From: Elephas maximus indicus
Lineage: Eukaryota; Chordata; Mammalia; Proboscidea; Elephantidae
Assembly (NCBI RefSeq): GCF_024166365.1
Contig: NC_064825.1
Location: 104,174,480-104,238,479 of the forward strand
DNA length: 64,000 nt
Reading direction: 5' to 3'
Positions 50,105 to 63,918 of the stretch are shown piece by piece; the stretch's first letter is position 1; every line of letters starts with the position of its first letter. The translations under genes were made by a program, and so were the position numbers. The notes below the pieces were generated by a model, which was given only the letters and a program-made list of their open reading frames with translations, was not told the DNA's origin and searched no databases.

Positions 50105-51222
50105 TATATCATTTTGCATTCTCACTAACAGTGTATAAGTGTTCCAATCTTCCCACATCTTCTCCAGTGTTTGTTATTTCCTGTTTTTTTGATTTGTGCC
50201 AAGAATGCTGGGGTGAGATGGTAGCTCATTGTGGTTTTGATTTGCATTTCTCTAATTGCTAGTGATCATGAGCATTTCCTCATGTGCCTCTTAGCTGCTT
50301 GAATGCCTTCTTTGCTGAAGTGTCTGTTCATTTCCTTTGCCCATTTTTCATTTGGATTATTTGTCTTTTTGTCGTAGAGGTTTTGGATTTTCTTGTAGAT
50401 TTTAAAGATTAGACCTTTGTTTGATTTGTAATAGCCAAAATTTTTTCCCAGTCTGTAGATTCTCTTTTTGCTCTTTGATGAGCATAAGTGTTTAATTTTT
50501 AGAAGATCCCAGTTATCTAGCTTATCATCTAGAGTTTGTGTGTTGTTAGTTGTGGCTTGTATTCTGTTAATGCCATGTATTAGGACCTCTAATTTTGATC
50601 CTGTTTTTTCTCTATGGATTTCATGGTTTTTGGCTTTATATTTAGGTCTTTGATCCATTTTGAATTAGTTTTTGTGTATGGTGTGAGGTATGGATCCTGT
50701 TTCATCTTTTTTTTTTTGCAGATGGACATCCGGTTTTGTCAGCTCCATTTGTTTAAAACATGGTCTTTTCCCCCTTTGATGGGCTTTGGGCCCTTGTCGA
50801 AGATCAGGTGACCATAAGTGGATGTATTTACATCTGGGTTCTCAATTCTGTTCCATCAGTCAATGTATCTGTCAGTGTACCAGTACCAGGCTGTTTTGAC
50901 TGCTGAAGCTGTATAGTAGGTTCTGAGGTTAGGTAGTGCGAGTCCTCCAACTTTATTCTTCAATATTGCTTTACTTATCCTGGGTTTCTTCCCTTTCCAT
51001 ATAAAGTTAGTGATGTGTTTTTCCATCTTTTTAAAGAATGTTGCTGGTATTTGGGTTGGGATTGCATTATATGCCTAAATTGCTTTGGGTAGAATTGTCA
51101 TTTTCACAATGTCAAGTCTTTCTATCCGTGAGCACGGTATGTTTTTCCATTTAGGTAGATCTCTTTTGGTTTTTTGTAGTAGCGTTTTGTAGTTTTTTTG
51201 TATAGGTCTTTTACATTATTGG
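50105..51222 (-). mobile_element. L1 ORF2 3' part, minus strand
   Basis: A second L1 piece begins abruptly at ATGGTTATATCATTTTGC. It repeats the same ORF2 region already present at about 44320-45440, so it is a separate copy. It contains LGKNFGYYKSNKGLI-type sequence on the minus strand near 50440. It lacks a 3' UTR, so its 3' end is missing or was lost when the neighbouring L1 landed. Confidence 0.8.
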
Positions 51223-52320
51223 GTACCTTTGAACCAGGATCCATATGGCTATTCCTAGAACTAGATTCACTAGTATTTCTGAAGTTATAAGTCATTCCTT
51301 CCCCACCCTCTTTTTTTTCTTTGCAACCAACTATTGGAATTCATATTTGGGGATTCATCTGTGCCTTAGGAGCAGAGTGGTTGAACATTGCTACACTCCA
51401 AAGAAGAGAGCTGAAAAACCAGACCTGGCATCTCTGCAGACAGAATAAAATTCTGAAAGGATATTCCAGAACTGCTGCAACAGAGACAAGACTGCCACCA
51501 CCATTGGACAGATATCCACTACTTGTACCCTCTGCTGTACTTTTTACAGTGCACTGGAGGCTACTCTGTTGCTTCTGAAGCTGGATGTATCATCTCTCAA
51601 CCTCTCTAGAATGGATCCCGTGGCAGTTACTTCTTCATATCACTTTTCTATTTAAAGTCTAATGCATATACATGCATGTATCTGAATGGGGAAGCCTAGG
51701 TCACATACCTACATGTTCTTTGGCAAGAACAGTGTAATGGATTTAAGGAACCATGGACATTGTGCTGACTTTGACACTTACTAACCATATGATCTTGAGC
51801 AAGACGTTGCATTTAATGGAACTGTTGTTTGTAAGATCCTTTCCACATCTAAGTCCCGCATTTATTGGTGTGGTGCCAATACTTATACCTGGGCAGTCAG
51901 TGATAAAGACCTGTGACATAGAGAATGGACCTTCACATCACAGTACATAAACAGAGATTTAGCAATTGGCTAGTGGTCTCTTTAGGCCTTTCATACCATT
52001 TGAACTGAATGGTCTTCTACTAGTTTCGTACCTGTAGTATTTGCCTTAATTGTCCTAGCTGTCGTCTTTGTATATTTCTTGATTCCCAACTTTTGTCCAT
52101 TCATCCCTTCATTAGAATACTACCTATGTGAGATTAAAAAGTTTTTATTCTGCCTAAAGACTAAATTAATGAATCCGAATCTCCCTTGATTCCTTCTTTT
52201 TTCAATTTCCAAGGATAACTTTTCTTATGCTGTTTCTTTTTTAAGTGTTTATAGTCTAAAATATTTATGCTTATATATTACTTTCTCATTATGAAAAATG
52301 AGAACCTTAGTGCATTTACT

Positions 52321-52850
52321 TGTCTAGACTGGGTTCTCTAGAGAAGTAAAACATACATATAGAGAGGTTTATATCAAGGAAATGGCTCACACAATTGTAG
52401 AGGATGGAATGTCCCAAATCTGTGGGTTAGGATAAAGCTTTCTCCTGAATCACATAGCCACAGGGGCTGGTGAACCCAGGATCAGTAGGTTGGAGAGCAG
52501 GGCTTTTGCTCACAGGCTGTGAAGATTGACGAATCCCAAGATCACCAGCCAAGACCCCAAGTAAACTGCTAGCTCATCAAGAACCAGAGATCAGATGAAC
52601 AGGAGCCAGCTGCAGGATCCAGAATGAGCAAATGCACACAAGCCCTGCTAGAATATTCACTTATATTCAATGCAGGCCGTACACCCAAGGAAACTCCCTT
52701 GCAACTGATTGGCTGCTCACAACAGATCCCATCATGGAAGTGATCACATCATATTAAATTTCGTTATGGGAGTGATCATGACATTATAGAACTGTCGAAC
52801 CACTGCGAATCATGGCCTGACCAAGTTGACACTCAATCTTAACCATCACA
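52321..52850 (-). mobile_element. LTR-like element (solo, MaLR-type suspected), unit C only
   Basis: About 530 bases absent from unit B at the matching site (near 17555). On the minus strand it starts TGTGATGGTTAAGATTGAGT and ends AGAACCCAGTCTAGACA, with ACTTG on both sides. It is a fossil without coding sequence, younger than the B/C split. The family is inferred only from general resemblance. Confidence 0.45.
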
Positions 52851-53019
52851 CTTGTCAACCTTAATGTTCAGTTTATGTCATACTTTTATTTTGAACACGT
52901 CAAAGTTTATGATTTTTACATTTTTTTGTTATAATTAAGCCTGGCAATGGGTTTTTTTTTGTTTGTTTATGTTTTGTATATGTGGTAATTAAAGATTTAA
53001 ATCCAAAATTGTAGATTTT

Positions 53020-54650
53020 TAAATAATTTTTATTGTGCTTTAAGTGAAAGCTTACAAATCAAGTCAGTCTCTCACACAAAAACTTATATATACCTTACCT
53101 TGCTACATTCCCCCAATTACTCTCCCCCTAATGAGACAGCCTGCTCTCTCCCTCCACTCTCTCTTTTTGTGTCCATTCCGCCAGCTTCTAACCCCCTCTA
53201 CCCTCTCATCCCCTCTCCAGGCAGGAGATGCCAACATAGTCTCAAGTGTCCACCTGATCCAAGAAGCTCACTCCACATCAGCATCCCTCTCCAACCCAAT
53301 GTCAAGTCCAATCCATGTCTAAAGAGTTGGCTTCAGGAATGGTTCCTGTCCTGGGCCAACAGAAGGTCTGGCGGCCATGACCACCAGGGTCCTTTTAGTC
53401 TCAGTCAGACCATTAAGTCTGGTCTTTTTTATGAGAATTTGGGGTCTGCATCCCACTGCTCTCCTGCTCCCTCAGGGGTTCTCTGTTGTGTCCCCTGTCG
53501 GGGCAGTCATCAGTTGTAGCCAGACACTGTCTAGTTCTTCTGGTCTCAGGATGATGTAGTCTCTGGTTCATGTGGCCCTTCCTGTCTCTTGGGCTCATAA
53601 TTACCTTGTGTCCTTGGTGCTCTTCATTCTCCTTTGATCCAGGTGGGTTGAGACCAATTGATGCATCTTAGATGGCTGCTTGCTAGTGTTTAAGACCCCA
53701 GATGCCACTCTTCAAAATGGGATGCAGAATGTTTTCTTAATAGATTTTATTATGCCAATTGACTTAGATGTCCCCTGAAACCATTGTCCCCAAACCCCTG
53801 CCCCTGCTACTCTGGCCTTCAAAGCATTCAGTTTATTCAGGAAACTTTTTTGCTTTTGGTTTAGTCCAGTTGTACTGACCTCCCCTGTATTGTGTGTAGT
53901 CTTTCCCTTCACCTAAAGTAGTTCTCATCTACTATCTAATTAGCGAATGCCCCTCTCCTGCCCCCTCTCCCCCTTTTCGTAACCACAAAAGAGTGTTTTC
54001 TTCTCAGTTTAAACTATTTCTCAAGTTCCCATAATAGTGGACTTATACAATATTTGTCCTTTTGTAACTGACTAATTTCACTCAGCATAATGCCTTCCAG
54101 GTTCCTCCATGTTATGAAATGTTTCACAGATTCCTGACTATCCTTTATCGATGCGTAGTATTCCATTGTGTGAATATACTATAATTTATTTATCCATTCA
54201 TCCATTGATGGGCACCTTGGTTACTTCCATCTTTTTGCTATTGTAAACAGTGCTGCAACAAATATGGATGTGCTTATATCTGTTCATTTAAAGGCTCTTA
54301 TTTCTCCAGGATATATTCCAAGGAGTGGAATTGCTGGATCGTATGGTAGTTCTATTTCTAGCTTTTTAAAAAAGGAAGTGCCAAATCGATTTCCAAAGTG
54401 GTTGTATCATTTTACATTCCCACCAGCAGTGTATAGGTGTTCCAATCTCTCCACAGTCTCTCCAACATTTATTATTTTGTGTTTTTTGAATTAATGCCAG
54501 CCTTGTTGGAGTGAGATGAAATCTCATTGTAGTTTTGGTTTGCATTTCTCTAATAGCTAATGACTGTGAACATTTCCTCATGTATCTGTTAGCTACCTGA
54601 ATGTCTTCTTTAGTGAAGTGTCTAGTGAAGTGTCTATTCATATCTTTTGC
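53020..54650 (-). mobile_element. L1 3' end, minus strand, only in unit C
   Basis: About 1.6 kb of L1 3' UTR and ORF2 end. It starts at TTTTTATTGTGCTTTAAG and ends within ORF2, where the minus strand reads [21 protein letters not shown] with a small internal duplication. ATTGTAGATTTTTAA at the left and CCTGTACATTTTTAA at the right fit a target duplication. Unit B is uninterrupted at the matching place (near 17690). Confidence 0.85.
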
Positions 54651-54894
54651 CTGTACATTTTTAATATAATGATTACATGACATTTATTTTTCACTGCAAG
54701 GGAAAACTGCTATAAGATCTACAGAGAAAAGATTGCAATCCAGTATTATTAAACCCCTGTCTTTTAAAGTATCATTGCCTAATGGAGTATCTTTAAATCT
54801 CTTTTAAGATGAAAAATATTCCTTTAAGTCTTTCTTACTCAGATTTAAAGATCTACCTAGTTGATCCACCACCGATTATTGAGAATGTTTTGTT

Positions 54895-55366
54895 CTGTCG
54901 TCTCACCCATTTGTCAGTTTGTCATACAATGGTGGCTTGTGTGTTGCTGTGATACTGGAACCTATGCCACTGTTATTTCAAATACTCACAGGGTCATACC
55001 GGTTGGACAGGTTTCAGCAGAGCTTCTAGACTGACAGGCTAGAAAGAAAGGCCTGGTGACCTACTTCCAAAAAACAGCCATCAAAAGCATGTGGATTACA
55101 AAAGAGCACAGTCTAACTTGCTTGCTTTGGACACATCAATGGGAGGAATAGATAGTAAGAGGAGGACATGGTTTTTGGTGAAGTAGAAGGGCAAAAGGGG
55201 TGTGGGTGACCCTTGGTGAGATTGGCCCCATAATTACAGTGATATATTCTAACACGCTGTTAATTGTGAGGATGACACAGGACTGAGCAATGTTTTGTTC
55301 TGTCATACATAAGGCCACCTTGAGTAGGAGTTGACTTGATGGCAACTAACAACAACAAAAACAACC
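54895..55366 (+). mobile_element. Non-autonomous RTE derivative, unit C copy
   Basis: It has the same 5'-end-plus-3'-end structure as the element at 17896 and sits at the same place in the unit. It keeps the full CAACTAACAACAACAAAAAC tail. ACCTAGTTGATC (near 54865) and ACCTAGTGGAGT (near 55365) look like the target duplication. Confidence 0.82.
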
Positions 55367-56109
55367 TAGTGGAGTGCAATGCTTTTATGACTCTCATTAC
55401 CAGGTATATGACCAAGACGTCTACATTTCCCAAGCCCACATCTTATTTTGGAGGGTTAGATCCATATATTCAATTGCCTACAGTACATTCCTACTTGGAA
55501 GCCTTCCATTGGGATGTCCTCCAACTTACAAAAGCACACTCATCTTCTCTGTGTTTCACCTTCTCAGTTCCCTCACCCACCCTGTGATCTAAGTCAGAAC
55601 CCAGTTTTGACCATGACTTTTCTCTCTAAAATCTTCACCCTACATCAAAATATTTTGTTTATGACTCCAAAATATTTCTGGCATCCTTTTCTCTCTTTTC
55701 AAGTTAGTTTGAGTTCCCTAGGTGTAGAGTCTGAGGTGGAGATTTTGATGAAAGTGATTTCTAAGAAGAAAGGAAGCAAGTGAAGACTATGGTAGCAGTT
55801 AGAATGGGTATGGTCTCAGTTGGAGTCTGGCCTCAGCTTGTAGCCTTAGGATCTTTGGAGTACAAATTGCACTACAGGGCTGGGCCTACCTTGAGGTACC
55901 TAGTGCCAGTCCATCATTGACCACTCGTGGGCCCTGGGGTGGTGAGGATGAGTTCCCACTTTAGACAGCTACATTCACTCTGGTACAATTGTCCATGGGA
56001 GGGTGGTAATGTGAGGTGTTAGCAACCTAGACTCACAGTAGCTGTGTCACGGGTGCATTGACTCTGCATCCTTACTGGCACTACCAAGGTCAAGGCCTCC
56101 ATCCTATCA

Positions 56110-56440
56110 TGCCAAATCATTATGATGAATTCCTGACTACTATCGTATTTCCAGTCTTGTTCCCGTATTGTAGCTAAAACTAACATTCTAAAATTCAAAT
56201 CTAACCATATCACTTGTTAGCCCAAAAGACTGTTCAATATTTCTACATTGTCCTTAGCATTAAGCCCTACCATGATTATAAAACTCTTCCTGACCTTCTC
56301 TGTTCCTATCTCCCCAGTTTCATGTCTTGCTATTTTACCCTTTTACATGTTCAGTGTCCAGCATAGTTCCTGGCATACTTGGGGTTTCAAAAACATAATT
56401 GTTGAAAGAATTGATGCAGTAGTAACTACAACCATACTGA
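56110..56440 (+). repeat. L2-like ancient repeat, unit C
   Basis: Counterpart of 5190-5560, with AAATCTAACCATATCACTTG and CCCCAGTTTCATGTCTTGC. Confidence 0.4.
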
Positions 56441-57351
56441 ATGATTTAGGTTTCCTTACTATGTCATGCTTTTTATCACTTCCTGGCCTATGCATTCTCT
56501 CACACCAACATTATGCCTATTTACCTTATTGACTCTTTCTTATCCTTTAGTCCACTTTTGATGATTTCCATCTAAGAAATGTTTTCTGACACCCAGATAT
56601 CTGTTATGTCTTCCTCCCATGTGCTTTCACAGGACCCAATGCTGACACTCTATTGCCATTTATATCACTGCATTGTACTCTTCTGCTTTCTCCTAGGAAT
56701 CTCCCAGTGGATCATAAACAGGACCTGGGTCTCTTTTTAGTCAAAAGTGAAGGCCCAGCAACTATTCCTGGGCATAATATACTCCTGGGGCTCAAAAATA
56801 TGTGTTGGTGAATGAATGAATGAAGGAAGGGAGGAAGGACTGAAATATATCTATGCTGAATTTGCTTTGTGTGTAGACAGAGTCACAAATTTTTTTTTGA
56901 GAACAACTTTTAATAATGAAGTGTTACCAAAAAAGCAGTGAACAGAGAAAAAACAAGGCACACAACACACATTAATAAAATAATAAAACCTGATTGAGAG
57001 TAGGGAGAATATCAAGGCAAAACATTTGCTCAGGCACTGAGAATCTTAGTTGCAGTTCTTTCTCATTTTTTCATTCAAAAAAAAAATTCAGGCAGGAATA
57101 AAATCAAATTCTGATCCCTCCACAAGGTCTAGCTAGAATTCTTCTTAGGGCATGAAACAGATAAAGATAGGAAATAATTCCTTAGTGTCCAATAGTATTT
57201 TTTTTTTTTACGTTTTATTTAATTTGTTCATTTTCCTTTATATTTTAATTATTCATTTAGTATTTATCATGCACCAGATATTGTCCTACATGGCAGAAAC
57301 TACTGTACTTAGCGGACAAGTATTTTATGGGCGATGTTATTAACAAATATA

Positions 57352-57518
57352 TCAAAAAAATACCAAACCCTTTGCTGTCGAGTCGATTCCAACTCAGAGC
57401 GACCTTATAGGACAGAGTAGAGCTTCCCCAGAGGGTTTCCAAGGAGGAGCTGAAGGGTTCAAACTGCCAACCTTTTGGTTAGCAAGCAGAGCTCTTTACT
57501 AGTATGCCACCAGGGCTC
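57352..57518 (-). mobile_element. AfroSINE, unit C only
   Basis: Minus-strand copy ending TGCTGTCGAGTCGATTCCAA on the plus strand at its left side, with its head at CCACCAGGGCTC. Unit B is uninterrupted here (near 20525). Confidence 0.92.
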
Positions 57519-58407
57519 AATTTCTACCTAGTATTCAAATGATCTTTTATTTGATTTGTCTATGGTGTGAGGTATGAGTCCTGTTTCATTTCAAATGTTC
57601 TTTTATTTGTGCCATCACTCTCTCTGATATATTATCAACCTAAGATGGATGACATGAGCAATGCAAAATGGTTCTGAGGCACAAAAGGAAATTTAGAAAT
57701 GTGGCTCAATCTTCATTATCTACCACTCAGTCTAAATGCCCATTGTTTTTAGAACCCTAAAGTAGTTGATATCATAATGTTGCTGGCAAAAAACAGCCAT
57801 AAATTGTGGCATATAAAAATTAGCATTGAAATCAGTAAATATTAGATTTTTAGTTACAGCTAATGAACTAATACATATAGTATTCCTGACACAGTCCCTG
57901 GTTCAATAAATGCAAAATATTATAATTATCTGACCTTTCTATCACCATTGCTTGACAACGTATCATAACTCTTTAGATCAAGGTCTGTGAAATCAATCAG
58001 ATTCTGGTTCCTGGCTCATAAATATAGCTGTTTTCTCTCAGTTCCATACTGGTAAAATGGGATAACAGAAGTGCCGATCTGTTGGCACTTGTTATAAAAA
58101 CTATTGCTCAATAATAACAAATTTTGCTTTATTTTTATTTTTTAACAAAGGGAAATCTTGTGCATCCATTTACATGGATTAAACTAGCATAACTAAGGCC
58201 AAATTTGGTAGAATTTTGAAGTGTGCAAAGAATGCTCCTGGCTTAGGTTTTTTTCTCTTTTTTTGCACCTATTTATAATCTGCTAAATGCAAAATCTGTG
58301 AATTATACTGATCTTTTTTTTTTTTTTCTTTATCCCGTAAGTATTTCTTTCTGAGATCGTTGTAAATGTTCTTTTGACCCTTTCCTCAGTAGACTCATTC
58401 TTAGGAT

Positions 58408-59343
58408 CTAGATATGTTTGTCACCTGAAATAGATTTCCTGCTGCACAATTTCACAAGAGCATTTTTCATCTGGGCATTTCTGAAGGTATATATTAAAGG
58501 ATTTAACATTGGAGTTATGATGGTGTAGAATACGGCAACTGCTTTGTCAACAAATAAAGTAGCTGCGGGTCTCATGTACACAAACATGCAGGGCACAAAG
58601 AATAAGACAACCACTGTGATGTGGGAAACACAAGTTGAGAGAGCTTTACGCCTCCCCTCTAAGCTGTGGGTCCTTAAGGAGCACAGGATGACCACATAGG
58701 AGACCAGCAAGAGGAGAAAGTTTAACAGGCAGATGAAGCCACTGTTGGCAGCAACAAAGAGCCCTAGAGTGTGGGTATCAGTACAGGCAAGACTGAGCAA
58801 AGGGTTCAGATCACACATAAAGTGATCTATGATGTTAGGGCCACAGAAGGGTAATCTAAAGATGAAGAGGATCTGTATGATTGCATGGAGAAAGCCTCCC
58901 ACCCAGGAAACTCCAATTAGCAGACCACACACTCTCTGGTTCATGATAGTTGTGTAGTGCAAGGGCTTGCAGATGGCCACATAACGGTCATAAGCCATCA
59001 CAGTAAGAAGGATGACCTCAGCACGTCCGAAGAAATGTTCCCCAAAGACTTGAGTCATACATCCATTGAATGGGATGGTCTTCCTTTCACGGAGTGAATC
59101 CACAATCAGTTTAGGGGTACTGACAGAAGAATAGCAAGCGTCTATAAAGGAGAGATAGGCCAGGAAGAAGTACATGGGGGATCCCAGCAATGGGCTGGCA
59201 GTGATGGTGACCACAATGAGCATATTTCCTACCACAGTGATGGTATAGATGACAAAAAACACAGCAAATGTGACTTTCTGCATCTTTGGATTTTCTGTAA
59301 GCCCCAATAGAACAAACTCTGTCACATTGTTCTTATTCTCCAT
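58408..59343 (-). CDS. OR4C13: Olfactory receptor, OR4C13-like (OR4, unit C)
   Basis: This is an intact 311-residue odorant receptor. All family motifs are canonical through TM6: NVTEF near residue 6, PMYFFL at 56-61, C95, [10 protein letters not shown] at 116-125, KALSTCVSH at 233-241. TM7 reads [12 protein letters not shown] at 278-289, with F for L shared only with OR3. One unusual change is R for G in the HFFGR segment at the start of TM3. The start at 59343 is chosen because the longer open frame runs through the splice acceptor. It is nearest to OR3 in sequence and in flanks, which fits a recent tandem duplication. The ligand is unknown. Confidence 0.94.
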   Translation of the reverse strand: MENKNNVTEFVLLGLTENPKMQKVTFAVFFVIYTITVVGNMLIVVTITASPLLGSPMYFFLAYLSFIDACYSSVSTPKLIVDSLRERKTIPFNGCMTQVFGEHFFGRAEVILLTVMAYDRYVAICKPLHYTTIMNQRVCGLLIGVSWVGGFLHAIIQILFIFRLPFCGPNIIDHFMCDLNPLLSLACTDTHTLGLFVAANSGFICLLNFLLLLVSYVVILCSLRTHSLEGRRKALSTCVSHITVVVLFFVPCMFVYMRPAATLFVDKAVAVFYTIITPMLNPLIYTFRNAQMKNALVKLCSRKSISGDKHI

Positions 59344-59372
59344 GTATTTCATGTGACTGTTAATTACATTAC

Positions 59373-59392
59373 CTGTAAAGAAAACCATTTTT
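59373..59392 (-). other. 5' UTR splice acceptor of OR4
   Basis: The minus strand reads TTTTCTTTACAG, with AG at 59373-59374, then an exon starting GTAATGTAATTAACAG. The ATG at 59343 follows 29 bases later. Confidence 0.7.
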
Positions 59393-59519
59393 ATTAATGC
59401 AACTTCAAGTTTATCAAGCATTTTCACTCTAATAAACAATTAATGTCTTGGTTCTATTGATTTGTAAATTTTTAAGTTTTTTTGATAGGTAAATAAAGGT
59501 TCTAAGGCATTTTTTCTTC

Positions 59520-60060
59520 CATTTTTTAAAATATATGTGTAACAAAACCTGCCATTTCAACATTCTTCACATGTATAATTCAGTGACATTAACTTATGTT
59601 CATTATGTTTTTCAACTATCGCCCTTATCCATTTCCCAATTTTTCCATTACCCTTAACAAAAGCTTAGTGTCCCTTAGCATTTAATTCTCTTTTCTTCCT
59701 CTCTCCCACCTGTCCCTGCTAACCAATAGTAAACTTTGTCTTTATACACTTATGTACTCTAGATATTTCATGTAAGTTAGATCAATATCTGTTCTTTTTG
59801 ACTGACTTATTTTTCTCAGCATAGTGTTTTCAAGGTTTATCCTTGTTATAGCATGTGTCAAAACTTGGATTCTCTTCATGGCTGACTACTAGCCCACTGT
59901 TTGCATATACCATATTTGGTTTGTGCACTCATCTTTTCACGGGCATTTAGGCTGTTCCCTCTGCCTTTGGCATAGTGTGAATAGAGCTGTAATGTACTTG
60001 AGTGTACAAGTACCTGTTTGAATTCTTGATTTTTATTCTTTTGGGCATATACTTGGGAGT
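59520..60060 (-). mobile_element. L1 3' fragment upstream of OR4
   Basis: Orthologous to the piece at 25645-26172, at the same distance upstream of the OR. It includes GCATAGTGTTTTCAAGG and GTGTGAATAGAGCTGTAATG. It is shared by B and C only. Confidence 0.75.
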
Positions 60061-61034
60061 TATGAGTTCTTGAAGATTACTCAAACTATCCCCCATGTGA
60101 AGATATTGCTAGGAAGTTAAACATGAAGGACTTTTGTAAATAGGGCAGATCATCTGTGTATACTTCGAAGTTGTCGACAGTAGGCATAGTGGTAGGTAAG
60201 CCATGGACGTAAAGTGAGGAAAATTTTCTCTTATTCTTTAGGATATAGAGCACCATGAAGGTTTTTGAGAATACTTGTGTAAGGATGCAGAGCAACTTGA
60301 GGAAGGAAGAATACTGGCATACTACTCCAGTAAAGTTTTTTGCTCGTCTTGAATGAGGTTCATTAAGGTAGTGGAAGCCAGAGACAGAAACACTAGTTAG
60401 CAGACTATTTGTATTAATTGACCTAAGGAGTACAGGACATTAGTCATGGGAATAAAAAGAAAGGATACAAAAGCTATTGTAAAAGGCCTCATAATGCTTA
60501 TTGTCTAAATGCAATTTACTTTATATCTAATAATATATTCATCTTAATGATGTGTTTGTATGTTAACGGTATGGTAGCAAGAACTTTGCACATGTGATTC
60601 CATTTAATCCGTATAAGAGCCTGTGAAGTTGGAATTATTTCACCCATTTTTCAGATGAGGAGACAATGTCAGAGAATAATAAAGATAATAGTAACAAAAA
60701 CTTACAGAGCCTTTGTTATGTTCTAAGAGTTTAGCAGACATGTGCTATTCCATCCTCATTACACACCTGCGAGATTGTTACCAATATCATTTTTATACCT
60801 ATTTTACACATTAGGAAATAGAAGATTCAAGAAGTTCAGAATTCTTCCCCAAATCAAGGGGCTAATAAAGGGCAGAGGAAAGTTTATGAAAAACAATTAC
60901 TTTGGCAGAATATATAGGCATAGAAAGACATAAATCTATAGCATCTTGGAATTCCCAAATATTAAGAAAATTGTGGTTTTTTTTTTTTTTTTTTCCACTG
61001 AGGGGCTTCATCTTGGTCTTTCCCTCAGCCCCTG

Positions 61035-61196
61035 TGACCCTATAGGACAGGGTAGAAGTTCCCCAGAGGGTTTCCTAGGCTGTAATTTTTACGGGAACAG
61101 ATTGCCAGGTCTTTTCTCCCACAGACTGCCTGGTGGGTTCCAACTGCTGACCTTTCAGTTTGCAGCAAAGTGCTTAACCATTGCACCACCAGGCTC
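61035..61196 (-). mobile_element. AfroSINE (long form), unit C
   Basis: Orthologue of the SINE at 27150, flanked by CCTCAGCCCCTGT and CCTTCAGCCCCTGT. Absent from unit A. Confidence 0.9.
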
Positions 61197-63016
61197 CTTC
61201 AGCCCCTGTCCCCCTTTCTAATTCCCCTGCAAAGCATGGCCCCAAAACCTTCTGCAAAAATGCTGAAAATGACTGTCACAGAGACTAAGTGTATTGGACA
61301 TAGAAACAGATCTAGAATCTTTCATTTGCAACTATTTTTATCTGGGATGCGTTTCTTGACACCTTACACCCTTGTTTTCTTATCTCTAAAGAGAATGATA
61401 ATGTCCACCTCTCTGGTTGTTACAGAATTGATTGAGAGAATACACACGAACACATCCAGCCCAGTGCTGGGGAAACACGTAGCACTTTATTTGTTCCATT
61501 TTTGTGACTGTGTGTGCACCTAGGAAATAAGAATTATTGACACTTATTTTATTTTATTTTTTTAGAGCAGTAATACGAAGAAATATTTAACCACGCAACA
61601 AGTACAAGAAGAATCACCTCCAATTTACCTCTAAAGAAGCCAGGGAGACTCATAATATCCATAGAAATTTGATCCGAGGAAGGGTTCCCCATGTTTGTGC
61701 TTGTATTGAACAGCTGATGATTTCTGTCATTCAATATTCATATTTCTGACTTTTGCGTGTAATGTGTATGTAAACCATTTTTCCATCCTGGTGATTAGTC
61801 TCGGTTATTAAAGGAAGTTGTCTCCTGGCAGAAACATGGTCCTGATGTGAGGGAGCTAAGTTATAGTCCTACAAAATGTTTAATCTTATGAACTTCAGCT
61901 TTACTCTTCAAATGAGATTAATAATAATTACCCATATGTTTTGAATATGTGGAATAAGAAGAAAATATTCTGTTAGTATATTTTGAAAGTGTTGAAAAAC
62001 AGTAATCTATCTATTTGAATAGTACACTCGACAGCATTGGGTTGGGTTTTAATCTTAAATAAGAGAAAATACTGTTGAGAGACTTACATTAGTGGTCTTT
62101 AGAGATTAATTTACTGGTGTTTGGAGTGTTCAGTAACAATTCCATCTTCAAACTGACCTCTTCTTGAATCAATAACTTTCAACATGACAGCTATGACACA
62201 CCTGGCAAGAGAATCTTCAGAAAATTCAAAATCAAAGCAAAAGTTTATAAAGTGTTGTTTGAGTCTAAATATTTCCTTTTAGCCTAAAAACTCAAAATCT
62301 TTTCTCAGAAAATCTGGGATTTGAATTTAGACTGGATTCACCTGAAACACTGACAAGAACTGATTCTCTTTACATGTCTCTGGTCTGGCAGTGCAAGAGG
62401 CATAAAGTGTGGAGGAGCCACATTTAAATGAATCGCTCCATCCATGGTGAATCTTGCTCTGGATGTATGAACAACAACCAAAAACACTTTCACAGTGAAC
62501 TACATAGATATATAAAAATTTCCCTAATGGTTGAGGGAACTTGTCTTGCTCTCTGAGGAATAAATTATCTTCTTTGAGTGACATGTTAGGTATTCTGGAA
62601 AGACATGCTTAAGAGCATCCGTTGTTGAATAGGGTCTTGTATTCCCTGCACTTGGAACCTAACCATATGAGAGCTCCCTTTCTCTGCCTAAACTTGGAGC
62701 AATAACACAGTTGTCAAGGAAGCTGAGTGCCAGGTGCATAGCAGGTGGCATGATTCCTGTGTGTAGACTGTGATATAGTTTCTCTGCTGACTCATTTCAC
62801 AGAGAGGGCTTCTATGTTTTTTTTCCACATCAAACCTTTCCTGGAAATCCATTATTGTTTGCTTGAGAGGTATAGCATTAGAGCGTAAAATGAATGGTTG
62901 ATATGTTAAAGTGCTTGCCTCCAAAAGATGTTTTTTACATTTCTTTGGAAGTAGCCAGAAGCACCAGAAGGTGTCAGATTACTGTATCTTCTGGGTCTCA
63001 CGGGCTGGTCAGAAAG

Positions 63017-63203
63017 CTATGCCACTTTCTCGTTGCCTACTCATCGATTCCGACTTAGTGACTGCATAGGAGAGAGTGGAACTTCCCCATAGTATTCTCA
63101 AGGCTATAAAAGTTTATGGAAGTTGACTGCTTCATTTTTCTCCTGCTGATCAGCTGGTCAGTTCCAAATGCTGACCTTTGGCAACTTAGCTACCAGGGCT
63201 CCT
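63017..63203 (-). mobile_element. AfroSINE (long form), unit C
   Basis: Orthologue of 29200-29410 with the GGTCAGAA duplication still visible. A short deletion has removed part of the head. Confidence 0.85.
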
Positions 63204-63335
63204 TGGTCAGAATGCTAGGCAGCATTAAATATGAAGAGAGATCTCTAAAGCACAAAAAGAGAGTTGTAGTTGCTCCACGCCTTTGTCACTTGGTATTTTT
63301 AGTTGTTTTTCCTTTGGTCATTCTAAGGGATACAT

Positions 63336-63918
63336 GTTGTTGTTGCTGGTGCTATAGAGTGGATTCCAAACCATAGCAACCCCATGTGACAGAGTAGAAC
63401 TTCCCCGTAGGATTTTCTAGGTTGTAATCTTTACAAGGAGTCCTGGTGGCTCAGTGGTTAAAGTGCTAAGCTGCTAGGTGCTAGAGGTGAGTGGTTTGAA
63501 TCTGCCAGTAATTCCGTGGAAGAAAGATGTGGCAGTCTGCTTCAGTAAAGATTGCAGACTTGGAAACTCCATGGGGCAGTTCTACTGTGCTCTATATGGT
63601 TTTTATGAGTCAGAATTGACTGTGCGGCATTTAGCTTGGTGTTTAATCTTTACAAAAGGGCCCTGGTGGTGCAGTTGCTAAGCACTCTGCTGCTAACCAA
63701 AAGTCAGAGGTTTGAACCCACCAACCACTCTGCAGGAGAACATGTCCTATAGGGTTTTTACGAGTCAGAATCTACTGGAAGGCATCAGGTTAAAAAAAAA
63801 AAAATTTACAGGTGATGATTGCTGGGTCTTTCTCCCACAAAATGGCTGGGTGAGTTCAAACGTCGAACATTTTCTTTAGTAACCCAGCACATAAGGATTA
63901 CACCATAAAGGCTCCTTA
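63336..63918. mobile_element. AfroSINE nest, unit C copy
   Basis: Same arrangement as at 29541-30105: minus tail half, two plus SINEs, minus head half. Its presence in both units places all three insertions before the B/C duplication and after the split from A. Confidence 0.85.

Larger units (their letters stand above)
55367..58407. other. 3' flank of OR4, no gene seen
   Basis: Matches unit B 18350-20576 and 23820-24536. It has no RPL35A copy and no RTE, and one SINE of its own. Confidence 0.6.
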